Assembly (NCBI GenBank): GCA_016859345.1
Contig: CM029126.1
Coordinates: forward strand, 6,615,027-6,679,026
Direction: 5' to 3'
Source: Istiophorus platypterus
Lineage: Eukaryota > Chordata > Actinopteri > Istiophoriformes > Istiophoridae
DNA: 64,000 nt
The notes under the pieces were generated by a model. That model ran no database searches. It saw nothing but the letters and a program-made list of their open reading frames with translations, and had not been told where the DNA came from. Below, in pieces: positions 27,180-39,000 of the stretch; position 1 is the stretch's first letter, and each line of letters begins with the position of its first letter. A program made the translations under genes and the position numbers.

Positions 27180-28170
27180 GAAGAGGTAGAAAACTGAAGC
27201 GAGAGCGGGAAAAATGGGCAAAACAAGTAAAACAACATATACCTTGTCTTTTAAAAACTGTTTTTCTACCTTTCCCCTAATTTCAGGTGGTAAAAAAATG
27301 GGGCCTCTGGGGATTTGATAGTCAAATTTAATCGCAATCATAGAATAGGTGAACAAGCAACATCCTGTGTCAACATCTGTGCAGCTGTTTCTGGTTCAGT
27401 TTAGTCAACCAAACTTCCTGTATATTTCCTGCACTTTATTTGTAAAATGTCTGTGCTTTTGAAATTTTTTTTTTGTTTGTTTTTTTTCTTTTTTTTGTCT
27501 CGTTTGGGTCGACTGTGCTCTTCACGGTGAGAGGCAACGATGCTGACACACAGTGTGCAGCTTTATTGCAGTCCTGTTTTTCTTAGCATCAAAATCTATC
27601 AGGACCACCACTATTTAAAAAGAAGTTGTTCTAAAATGTAATTGTTCAGAATGCTTCATGTCAATAGGTTATAATCAGTGACTCGGTAATATCATAGGAG
27701 CCCCATACATCAGGAAACATATATTGGTCACATGCTGCTGCAAATAGCTGAGGCTGGACGTACCATGTTCTTTCACCACCAATAATAGTTCCACCCCTCA
27801 AAGTTTAATTTGGCATAGATAATTTAGTGCCCTCAGTGGGTCAACGAACGGATAACAGATATGAGTAGCTACAGCAAATAGTGTGTGAATAGCATGTGTT
27901 CACCAAATGTGTTCATTGTTGTGGCTTTAACGTGGATGTGCATGAAATAGTGCTTGGCCTTTATTGACCTCTGCAGCTGAATAGGAGGAACTGCAACAAC
28001 ACGGATGGAGTCTATCTCATTTCAAAAAACTGCCTTTTATATCTCCTTATTCTTGCCTAGAAATAATTAACAGAGTAGATTTCTATTATACTGCTATTAT
28101 AGAATATTCTTGACAGTACATCTATGAAGCAAAATCATCAAGACAACCCCTGGATAGAAAAAGTTGACAT
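27180..28170 (+). pseudogene. Fossil Siglec-like receptor copy
   Basis: Pieces in the right order match gene D or A: leader and signal-peptide region 27,390-27,540 (tgggtcgactgtgctcttca; compare tgggcgactctgctcttctt in D), V-set core 27,750-27,825 (gctgaggctgga...ccatgttctttcaccacc), post-V intron 27,960-28,000 (gacctctgcagctg), and the end of a C2 exon 28,108-28,160 (gacagtacatctatgaagca). A T-rich stretch replaces the start codon and the V-set frame is broken. It is a dead tandem copy. Confidence 0.7.
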
Positions 28171-28479
28171 GCCGGTCTAAATACACAGTCGAGACAAATT
28201 TAAAACTTCTTTATTATCAGGTGGTGGAAACTTGAATGACCAAGAGCAACCTTTTTTTTTTAAGCTCATCAAATTCACATTGAATATTGTCATCGCCTTC
28301 TCAATCAGTAACAATCAGTGGTTGCCCAAAGATAGAAATAGCTGAAATTCCTTTAGATCAACTGATAATTTGTTAAAATGTCATTATAATAGCCATGAAG
28401 ACACTGTGTGTAGAAGGGTCCTTTAGAGAGAATGTAGTTGTGTCTTTATTTGTATGCTCCGATCCAAGTGCACACAATG

Positions 28480-28660
28480 TTAATGCATTGTTAAAGCAGC
28501 AGTACAAGATTTTTGGAAACGCGCTTGATTGCCTTCTTCTAGTGGGTCAGATGAGAAACTCCATACCACAGTTAGCTTAGCATAATGCCTGGAGGCCGGG
28601 GGAAACAGCTAGCCTGGCTCAGTCCAAAGTTAATAGCATATCCAAAGCTCAGTAATTTAC
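28480..28660 (+). repeat. Dispersed short repeat
   Basis: The text ggaaacagctagcctggctc with its surroundings is a short repeat common in teleost genomes. A related copy in the opposite orientation lies at about 38,375-38,700. No coding capacity. Confidence 0.5.
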
Positions 28661-30450
28661 ACATATCTTGTTTGATAACTCTGTACATAAATGGGAATCT
28701 AAAAATGTCAGTTGTTTTATAACAGTTAATGAGGTGTAGGTTGCCTAGCAACCTCACAGCAACAGCAGGGAATCCCTGCATCTCGCTGTTATGGTTGGTT
28801 ACAGCTGAGGAAATCTGAAATGCTAGAGTGTTGTTGAAAGTTTTCCTTTTTCTATTGAAGTTATTTAATAAGGCATGCATTATGAGACAGCCAGAACGGT
28901 TAAAACTGCAACACTTCTGAATTCAAGTCCCATCATTTTTTTATTTAGCCCACGTGTATTTTGGCGCAAGTAGAATTTAAATTCACAACAATGTCTTCTG
29001 CTTTCTTTTAGAAAGAGAAATTAGTATATGAGAGGAAATGCCTAAAATAACATCTAAAACCCCAAGCAGGTGGTTTGAGGTTCCTCATCGAAAATAAAAA
29101 GGCAGATGCTGCAGCTCGGTAAATGATTTTCTCACGTACAGTATACATAGCTCCCTAAGCTTTATTAATATTAGTTTTTTCCTCTTTATCTGGCTAATAC
29201 CTTTCTGAAACTCTTGCCCGGGAGTTCAAAATCATAACGGCTTTCACAGAAAGTGAAGAGAAAACAAAAGTGTGATATTTCTAATTTTGTTGTCTTTCAG
29301 ACAACACTGAAAGAGAAAGAAGTGCCCACATCCACAGAAACTCAACACGTGCATTACTGCAATACCCAACACCAATGGTCAACCCTGTGGGAATAAGGAA
29401 TTATATTTAGACAGCTTAAATCGCTTGTTTATGACTTTAAGACTTCAACTTCATCATCATTTTGGAGGCTGCAGACTGTGGTGCTCTTCAACTATTGCAT
29501 TATACTGATGAGTACTGGCCAGAACAGCTGACAAATAGTATAAACTGTTTTGAAAAATGAACAATAATAATAAAAATGATTGTACCACAAAGAGTACTTC
29601 ATTTAAAAGCTAAATGTATAATTTTATTTTATTGCTTAGGTGCTTGTACATGTGTGCATACTTGTAGTCTTGCAGCTGTACATATACAGAGTGTGCATGT
29701 ATGGGCTTAAGGTGATTTTTGGATTAGGGCTGAGCTAAAAGGATCAGAATGTTCCACTCACTAGACAAACACCTTAAATAGATCAACCTGACGCTGTTGG
29801 TGGTAATGCAGTAGAAGCTGCAGACGAATCGGTACCTAACAAGTGAGAACAAGGACTTCACCTGGGGGGCTGCCTCCACTCCCCACCTGCAGGTGAGTGC
29901 GTGCAGTATCATGTCGAATGGAAATCAAGAAAAAGTCATATTAATAACTGACAGCAATGCGTAATTAATATTTCATTTTAAGATAATGAGATGGGCCATA
30001 GCATGTGATATGCATTTCCATTATCTAACCACGTAAGCTTTAAATTCAGGTATAAATGATAACCTACACCAGCAGTGGGAGAAGAAGTATTCAACTCCTT
30101 TAATTGAGTAAAAGTATTCCATTATATTATATATTATATTCCATTGCAAGTAAGTCTTGCATTCAAACTCAAGTATCAAAAGTAAAAGTATACAATCCAT
30201 AGTAACATATTCACTTTGACAATACATTGTTAAATATGACATTAGATTTCTTTTTCTTTTTTTTAGCTGATACATCAATGTGTAAACATCATTCTAATGT
30301 TGCTGCTGGTTCAGGTGGAACTAGTTTAGTTACACCTGATGTAGTCAAATAGTTTTGGGATCGGGTTCCCTCCTACAGAAAAAAAAGTAAAGCAGGTGTG
30401 TTTCAATGTTTGTTTGGTTTTTTTTTGCATATATCCCTATGTATTCACAT
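28661..30450. other. Intergenic DNA with an exon-like fragment and a dispersed repeat
   Basis: At 29,300 a cttttag-like acceptor (tgtctttcag) is followed by a 90-100 base open stretch, and AATAAA lies near 29,568; this could be the last exon of the dead copy at 27.2-28.2 kb. 30,065-30,230 resembles a widespread teleost repeat (agtggaagaagtattcaact type), also present reversed at 39,440-39,830. No intact gene seen. Confidence 0.35.
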
Positions 30451-30470
30451 GAGCTTTCTCGTCTGTTCTG

Positions 30471-30479
30471 TATAAAAGG
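30471..30479 (+). promoter_or_regulatory. TATA box of the IRG-like gene
   Basis: TATAAAAGG lies 54 bases before the ATG at 30,525, which would give a transcript starting near 30,500 with a very short leader. A tttccacag just before the ATG could instead be a splice acceptor of an upstream non-coding exon. I found no perfect ISRE or GAS element in the preceding 150 bases. Confidence 0.5.
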
Positions 30480-30524
30480 TCTTGTCGGGACTTTTCAGAT
30501 AATCATAATCATATTTCCACAGAC

Positions 30525-31664
30525 ATGGCTGATGTTTTCAGAAGCCTAAACCTCCTTGAGACCCTCAAAGAATCCATCGAGAGCAATAAATTATCAGATG
30601 TCAAGGATACAGTAGAGGATCTCCTGATCAGTAGGATCAACTTAGCTGTGGTTGGGAACCGTGGGGACAAAAAATATTCCTTCATGAACTCCCTCCGTGG
30701 CCTCGGATGTGGGGATGAAGGGGCAGCTCCATCTTCATCCCCAGTAGCCTCGGAGGAAGTGGCAGGCTATCCTGACCCCAAACATCCAGACTTTCGCCTG
30801 TGGGACCTACCACCTGTTCCAGACACCTCCCCATTTGAACCTGGGGGATACATGGATAGGGTTAAGTTCCTCCGCTACAATGCTGTCTTTATGACATTCA
30901 CACATACACCCCAACCCAACAGTGTGGAGGTTTTCTTGGAGGCCCGTTCACTGCAGCGGCAAACGGTATACTTCCTTCTCTTAGCTTCGGTGGAAGATAC
31001 AGAAAAGGGCCTGGAAGAAAAGAGGAAAGCCAGTCTGGAAATACTGAAATCACAGGGTGTGGCACAGCCTACAGTCTATCTGGTCACACCCTCCTCCCTG
31101 GAGAAACTTGACTTCCCCGGTCTGTTGGAGGACATGGGCAAAGACCTTCCAGAAATCCGAGCCCACGCCCTTCTCCTGGCTCTACCGACGCTCACCCTAG
31201 CCCTGGTCACCCAGAAAAAGGAGGCATTCAAAGCACTAATATGGGCGGCTGCCTCGCTGTCCGGTGGGATGTCGGTTATTCCCGTTCCCCTGGTGGCCTC
31301 CATGGTGGACTCGAGTGTGGCAGTACGGATCCTGACAAGAGCGCAGTTGTCCCTGTGCCTGGACGACGAATCGGTTGAGCGACTGGCCCGGCGGCGAGAC
31401 GTGGAGCCAGCAAGGCTCAAAGGGCTGCGCACTTGTGTACTGTCAGTGGAGGTCACCAAAGGGGGAGTGAAGAAGCGGCTGGCGGCGGCAGAAAAGGACC
31501 TGGCCACGGTTTCGTCGAAGCTGGTGGAGATGGCAATGCCTAGACACGCCCGTTCTGCCAGCCGCTCCTTCACTGCCATGCTGCAAGCTTTAAATGGCTC
31601 CATTGATGAAATGGCAGCTGATGCTGAGAAGATAGTGGCTGCTACTCTAGGGGAAGGGAAGTGA
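30525..31664 (+). CDS. irgq: IRG-family protein with degenerate GTPase motifs (IRGQ-like, 379 aa)
   Basis: One uninterrupted coding exon. The layout is that of immunity-related GTPases: helical N-terminus (1-36), a G-domain beginning with INLAVVGN, then a C-terminal helical part containing a hydrophobic stretch (about 235-260) and VLSVEVTKGGVKKRL. The GTP-binding signature is lost. The P-loop (44-52) reads GNRGDKKYS instead of GxxxxGK/MS, the switch motif DLPG is DLPP (94-97), and no T/NKxD is visible where SVED occurs. Loss of all three is the hallmark of the quasi-GTPase IRGQ group, so it probably does not hydrolyse GTP; IRGQ is linked to autophagy and MHC quality control in mammals. Human IRGQ is longer (over 600 aa). 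The nearby PHLDB-family gene supports the name because the human genes are neighbours on 19q13. GC content is higher than in the flanks. Confidence 0.8.
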   Translation: MADVFRSLNLLETLKESIESNKLSDVKDTVEDLLISRINLAVVGNRGDKKYSFMNSLRGLGCGDEGAAPSSSPVASEEVAGYPDPKHPDFRLWDLPPVPDTSPFEPGGYMDRVKFLRYNAVFMTFTHTPQPNSVEVFLEARSLQRQTVYFLLLASVEDTEKGLEEKRKASLEILKSQGVAQPTVYLVTPSSLEKLDFPGLLEDMGKDLPEIRAHALLLALPTLTLALVTQKKEAFKALIWAAASLSGGMSVIPVPLVASMVDSSVAVRILTRAQLSLCLDDESVERLARRRDVEPARLKGLRTCVLSVEVTKGGVKKRLAAAEKDLATVSSKLVEMAMPRHARSASRSFTAMLQALNGSIDEMAADAEKIVAATLGEGK

Positions 31665-33029
31665 AGTCAAATGCTTTTCTCTTTTTTCATTGTTTCCTGT
31701 ATATGTGTGATTCACCTTCACTTTTGTTTTTGAAATTCATTATTTATACAGTTCTTCATAAATCTTTTGATACTTTTTCACTCCTTCTGTTGAACACAAT
31801 GTTCTAAAAGACACACTTTAAATACTGCATGGGCAAAGATTTTCTGCAAACAGGTTTCAAGTGTCTTTGCTTGTGTGAAAACCACCTACCCCAAATGATG
31901 GGTTTCCTGATTAACAAAACTTAAAAGAGGAAGTGGGGGGAAGTTCAATTGCTTGCACACTGCTGCAGGCAAGTTGAAGGTAAAAAATAATTTATCACTC
32001 TTATCAGTGCATTTGAGATTGTGTTGTGTTCTCTTGCCTGAGTGATTGGGTATGCAAATTCTAAGCAAAGTGTGTAAAGTTCCTTTTTAAAAATCTTATT
32101 CCTACTCGGTGTGGGTGTGTGCTATATACTGCTATTAGGGGGTCCTCTGAGGTAAGAGCAAGCTTTTCCTTTGTTTTCTGGTTTAAAAATTCTCTTCTGT
32201 TTGATTTCCTAATCTAACTGTAAAAAGTCATCCCTATCTGTAAAGGTTCAGCTCGATCATCAAGGTGGTACGATGCCTGTGTCAAGAGAAAGCTTAGTTT
32301 TGATTTCTGAAGTAGCATTTCAGTTGAATGGAAAATGTCTTGAATTATTAGTGATCTTGATTCAGTGTTTCAACAGGGAAAATAATCTATCCCGTGTCCA
32401 CAAAAATACAGTGTAATTTTTAAAGAGACTGTATACTGTCTACTGTATATGGAACCTTTGAAAAATCACAGAATTTGCAATATTAGGTTCACATTTTGGG
32501 GGGATAAATGACCAAATATGTTCAATATATGCACTGTACTGTTTGCACTCTAAACATAATGTGTGTGGTAAATTACAGTTCTTCTTTGAATGCATGTCTA
32601 GTGAAAAAGAAAAAAGGGATTTAAACAAACAACTTATGTCAAATTTTTAAAAAATCATATTTTAGGTATTAAAGGAAAAAGAGACTTTACCTGAAGCCTT
32701 AAAATGAAATGAATCAACTACAGTATATTGTGAATGATGGGGAAAAAAACAAACACATAGCTTAAGTATTTTTTTCAAACTACTGACAAATTCTGCCACT
32801 GTAGTTTTGACAGAGATGATTACTTTTTTTTTCTTGAAATGAGGAACAGAACCAAGACAATTCTACGAACAGAAAAAGAAAAAAAGAGGAAGAAGAATGA
32901 AAACAAAAACTTATCTGATACTAAGGCTTTTTCACAGTAAATAAAGAAAGGTTCTTTGGTGTTATGATGTGTACAATTATGTACACACACTTTTGTGTTT
33001 CTTTTTGTTTGTTTGTTTGTTTGTTTCAG
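31665..33029. other. Intergenic DNA between irgq-like and cd22-like genes
   Basis: AT-rich; includes an A/G-rich stretch (32,870-32,900) and a (TTTG)n run (33,006-33,026) serving as the pyrimidine tract of the CD22-like first coding exon. No other gene seen. Confidence 0.5.
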
Positions 33030-33049
33030 ATATTAAGCTTTAGTCCTAC

Positions 33050-36000
33050 ATGAGAATGGATGCTCAGGCAGTCAGATGGATTGTTTTTCTGGCCCTAATA
33101 CAAAGTAGGAATTTTATTATCCCGCTTTGACAACAATGTTTCCTTTTTAGCACAATCGCATTAAAGGTTTACAATCTGAATTTTTCCTGCTTGTGTTTTT
33201 ACCATCCCAGATATTTCTACAGGGCTCAAAAAACCTCCCTTTCAACTAGAACCCGGTGTGCTGACAGCTAAAGAGGGGTCCTGCGCTGAAATCAAATGCA
33301 AAGTCATTAACAGCGTTGAGGCCAAGGGTGCACACTGGTTTTGGATGAAGGATGCAGTATATGTTGACGGGGATTTTAAGGCCACTATTATTTACAGCTC
33401 AAACAGCTCAGTACGTGATGTCAGTCATGACTTTGTAGACAGAGTGGAATATAAAGGCTCTTCAACTTTAAGTCTGAACGGAGGCAGAACACAATCATCT
33501 GAATCAGTGTGCAGTATCGTCATCTGCAACCTGAGAAAATCTGACGCCGGACACTATTCTTTCAGATTTGTAGGAAAAGAAAAATGGGTGACTCAAAAAA
33601 ATGTGACCCTTAAGGTTCAAGGTATGTATAAAGATCAAAAAATTCATAACACTAAAATTAGTTATACAAACACTTAGAGAGGAGCTGGAATAACTGGATT
33701 GGTTGAGTTGAGGTAAAGTTAAGATTATGTTGTTTTATATTTTGAGGAAAGTAATGTAACATTATGAGAATAAATTTTTAATGCTGAGAGAAAGTTATAC
33801 TTCCACAAGGATGTTGTGCAGTGCAGGAGTGAAATTTGGTTATCGGCAATAATTAATAATAACTAATAATTATCAATTATTGCAGGACCGCTCTTTAGCT
33901 AATTAATAATTATCAAAGATAAGCGAAGGTCCAAGCCAGAAGCGTGAGTTTAAGGAGTTTCTGTGTTATTATAACTGTAGGTGACGTCACGGTTTGGGAC
34001 TGACCGTGGCGGGTTTCACCCAATGGGAGCCGTGGATTTCGGGGGAACGCCGCTGGTCGGCTGACACTGCGTGTGTTGGGGGGGTCGCTCATCTGGTCAG
34101 CTGGTCAGCTGAGACCGCGCGTTGGGGGTTGCTCAGTTTAGTTCTTAGTAAACATACTCACATGATTTTGATATTCATGATTTCATAAATATATTGAACT
34201 GTACAACAGGCTGGCACTGAGAGTCAAGGATGCTTTGAAAAATACTGCATAGTTTTTCAGTTATCATCATACAAAGCGCGATTAACAAATTAAAAACTAA
34301 ATCAAATCAGTATTTTGTGTGACCCTTTTCCTTTAAAACACCAGTTCTCCTTTAGATACACTTGGGCATAGTTTTTTAAAGGCACTTGGCAGGTACGTTG
34401 TTATGAGTATCGTGGAGGACGTACCACAGTTCTTCTGTTCTTCATGTCTCTGAAGAAAGTTCTTTATGACTCTGGCTACATGTTTGGGTTTGTTGTCCTG
34501 CAGCAGAGTTATATTAGATATTTGGGACAGATCAGATGCCCTCATGATGGTATTGTGTGATTAATAATAATCTAAACATCGAAGGTGCCTGAAACCTTTG
34601 CACAGTGCTGTATATCAGCAAAAAGAATCAGAACAGGGACTGCCATGTCACTACACAGCTCTCCCTCCATCTTGTGTGTGTACGTGGGCTTCTTATGCAA
34701 TGTTCATAGCAAGTCAGAGGATCTCATACCAGTTCCTAAGAGAGAGGTTTTGACATTACTCAAAATGTCTGATCTATTTTAGACTTATTTCTCGGGGCTG
34801 AGAACGGAAATATTTAGGGTAGTAACAGTTTTACTAATAGGGCTAATGGCTCAAGCTGAGCGTGAGCCAGCCCCAACCATGAGCTATAACAAAAAGGGAG
34901 GATTGAAGCCTACTCTTGAATGTGGAGAGGGTGTCTGCCTCCCAGACCCAAACTTTGAGATGGTTCCACAGCAGAGGAGCTGATAACTGAAAGCTCTGCC
35001 CCCCATTCTGCTTGTGTTCTACTGGGTTAATAAGGTACTATGAGTTCTTTGAAATTGGATGGTGACTGGCCATTAAGGACTTTGTAGGTGAGGAGGAGGA
35101 TTTTAATACGTGTCTGATGTGTTGCAGGCCAGGCACAGTAACCTCAGTTTTATTTGAGTTCAATGGTAGGAAGTTGCTGGTCATCTAGATCTTTATGTCC
35201 TTAAGACATGCTTGAATTTTAGCTAACTGATTGGTTTCGTTGGGCTTCATCGATAGGTACAATTGGGTGTCACCTGCATAATAATGGAGGTTTATGGAGT
35301 GTTTCCTGATAATATTGCCTAAAGGAAGCATAAATGGTGAATAGAATCGGTCCAAGCACAGAACCTTGTGGAACTCCACGACTAACTTTTGAGTATATGG
35401 AGGATTTCTCATTAACGTGTACAAATTGAAATTGATCTGGTAAATAGGACTTGAACCAGCTAATGCCAATGAAAGGCTCCAGTCTCTGTTATAGGGTTTG
35501 ATGGTCACTAATGTCAAATGCAGCTCTAAGATCTGTTTAGCTTCATGATTCGATCGCTACGACAACCAAAAACATACGTTTTTCACAGATACATCATAAA
35601 GAGGCTAAGAATCTCATGATCACAAGATGTGTGCGAGATTTTATAGTTGTATTATACAAGGTATGAGATGTCAGCAGTCCCACACTGGGAGAAAATAAGA
35701 AAAAATCATCGAGTGTATCTCTAGCTTTGACTTGAGCTCCAAAACTTTAGTTGTCTGCATAGTTCACCAGCCAAGTATACCAGATATAAATAAATGATTT
35801 CCATAAAAAAAAATTTCATGATATTGCATTATTATAATTTACTAGCCCTAGCTGTTCTTTATATTCCTCCTTACATTTCTGTCTTTTGTTTTTTCAGAAA
35901 ACCCATGCCCTCTCACTTTTGAGAACCCACCTGCTGTGAATGATTCTGAAATGATAGAACTCACATGCTCCACTTCTCGCTCATGTACTTCAAAACTTAA

Positions 36001-39000
36001 AATTGAAGATTTGACACAACATCCTCCAAAACTGCTCCAAAAGGTTTCAGAAAGCAGTGAAAAGGTCACATACAACTTTAAAGCCAGTGTGGACGATGAT
36101 GGAAATGTGTTTTCATGCCAAACACAGGATAACAAGGACAAATACTTGATTCGGAATATTAGCGTAACTGTTGTATGTAAGTTCATACATGGAGTTTTTA
36201 CTTCTGCTGTTAGAGTGGTAATAGTTCATGCTGAAATAAACAGTCAATCTATGATCTAAGTGTGACCTCAGGCCAACAGCTGCACCAAAAATCAAAACAC
36301 AAGTTTGGAACCCTCTCAAATTGATTGACAGGTCTTTTAATACATGAGCCAATGCCTGATGTCTAAGTCCTCAATGTTTTGTTTACCCGAAAATTGGTTG
36401 GTAAATACACAGAATAAAATTTTTCCTATTATACATCAAACTATATGTCTCTAATATATATGGTCAAAAATTATATATTAGATCCTTAGATCCTTAACAA
36501 AACAGGTGCCCTCACTTTGGAAATCATCAACATTCAGTAATGAGGTGTTGTTCTTAAACTAGATGCGTAATGTTTGGGGAAAACAAAACAAAACAGACAC
36601 TAATGATAACTTCAGGGGCTCCATGTAAGCTGCATGTACTTCTTTTGGAAGTGGTACTACTTCTGGAAAGAACTTATATAAATTCTCCCCCAATAAACTA
36701 TAATAATAATAACAACAATAACAATGATAATAACAATTATTATTATTATTGTTATTATCATTATTTCTATTTTTATTTTTTAACTTTAAGATCAGAATCA
36801 GAGAGCAGAATTACCCAGCCATGTGTCTTTTGTAACTACTATAATTTTGATATGAGGATATTTTGGGCAGCTGTTACTTAATCTTAGAAACCAGTCAGCA
36901 CAGTTCCCATGCTATGATATTTTTACTCAAACAGCTCAGTTATATTTTAGAAAATCTGAATTCACACAGTTACATTGTGTATATATGTGCACGAACCCTT
37001 GTGTTGGCTATTTGTGCGACAACTTGAAGGCAGGTATCTGGACCTTCTTAATGTGTTTGCCAAAATGTATAGATAACACTTCACCGGGAGTAAATTTAAG
37101 TAGGGCTCAGTCAAGTATGTCTAAATTCTTATGCTTGTTTGATCCATTGATGCCCACTGTATGCCGTCTGAGTTGTCCTTACTTTTATTGAATTTGTTGC
37201 CACAGATGCTCCTAAAGAAATACAGGTTAGTGGCTCTATAAATGTCAAGGAAGGAGATTCAGTGAATCTCAATTGCTCAGCCAAAGGAAGTCCTTCCCCC
37301 ACACTTTCCTGGTTTAAGGAAGATGGACAGCTAAACTCAAGGGCAGAATGGAGAATCGCATCGATCAAAGAGTCGCAGAGTGGAGTATACTATTGTAAAG
37401 CTGAGAACAAATATGGAAAAATTAATTCAAGTTTTGTCCATATTAATGTTTCATGTGAGTACTACTTTCTAAGCATTAATTTAATTCCCCCACTGTAGTC
37501 TTCATTTTCCCACTAACAAATTATCACCATGTGTATTGTTGGTAATTTTAAATTGTATATTATATTTTATTTATTTATTCATTTTCACCTACAGAATTAG
37601 TTTGATATTTTTGCCGTTGTGTATGTAAAAAAAAAAAAAAAAAAAGGGGAAATGTTCTGTTTCAGATGTGCCCATTGTTGAGATAACTACGACCTCATCT
37701 GAAGTCAGACAAGGAGACCAAATGATTTTGAAATGCAATGTGAAGAGAAGTAAACCGCAACCTGCATCCTTCACTTGGCTGAAAGATGAAATACAAGTTG
37801 GTGAGAGGCAGACATTCACTGTTGAAGACATCATGCCTGAGGACAGAGGCTACTACAAATGTACAGCCACTAACAGCGCAGGCACGGGAGAGTCGGAGCT
37901 ACACCAAATCAAGGTCAATTGTAAGTTTGACACTTTCTTGTCGGCTACTGTCTGTGTGTCAGAGAACTGATCGGATGCTGTTCAGGTATTATCAACGTCA
38001 AAAGCACACTGGCAGTCATTACTATTTCCTTTTTTTTTTTTTTTCCCAGACCGGCCAAGGGAGACACATATTTCCCTCAATGGCCCTAATGGTGACAGAG
38101 TAAAAGTAAATTACCGCGTCGTATTGACCTGTGGCACCGATGCTAATCCTAAACCCCTGAAGTACTCCTGGTACCGTTACAAGAAAAATAAACAGCCTTA
38201 CTCCTCACAGTGGCATTCCAGAGAAACTCATGAAAGATACCTCGAGTTCAAGGAAGTGCAAAGGGCAGATGAAGCATGTTACATGTGCAACGCCACCAAC
38301 TCCATTGATACAGGGGATGATAGTGTGCCATTCTGCATAGAAGTACTATGTAAGTACTAATTATTTCCGCCTACCAGCACTTCTAAAGCTCACTAATAGT
38401 CTATACAAAAACGGAAGTGTAAAAATCACAGTGGGTTCCCAGGGCCTGGGGTCCAAAAACCTGATACCACTCTCAATGGGAAAGTGGCATCAGAGTTTTG
38501 GACCCCACTCTAACAATATAAAATGGCAGATTTTTGCAATTCAGCTGCTATACAGAGCAACCACATCAGATATAATATGTCAGTTGGTGAACTTCGGAGA
38601 CACTGGATGCTTTGCACAGAGGCTAGCTGTTTCCCTCTGTTTCAATTCTCTGTGCTAAGCTAAGCTAACCTGCTCCTGGCTGCAGGCATGCAACCATATA
38701 TTTAACGGCAAAACAACCTTTTTTTTTTTTTTTAATCTAACTCTCTGCCAAAAAACATTTCCTAAAATGACAAACCCTTAAGTCATACAGCTGTCAGGAC
38801 AGAGGATGACTTCCTGTTCCTGAACTGCGGTTGTAATATCATACACCGTGTTATAAAATTAATAAATCCTCCTGAAAATCAAGTGCAGAGCTGCTTTGTC
38901 TTTACAGATCCTCCCACCGAACCCACACTGACTATGGGTGGTGAGGTCAGGGAAGGTCAGCACTTCATCATCAAGTGCACCGTTGAAAGTTTCCCCACAT

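Noticed and set aside
31076..31603. 175-codon frame antisense to the IRG-like gene
   Set aside because: High GC of the coding exon suppresses stops on the other strand; Arg/Ser-rich with no recognisable domain.
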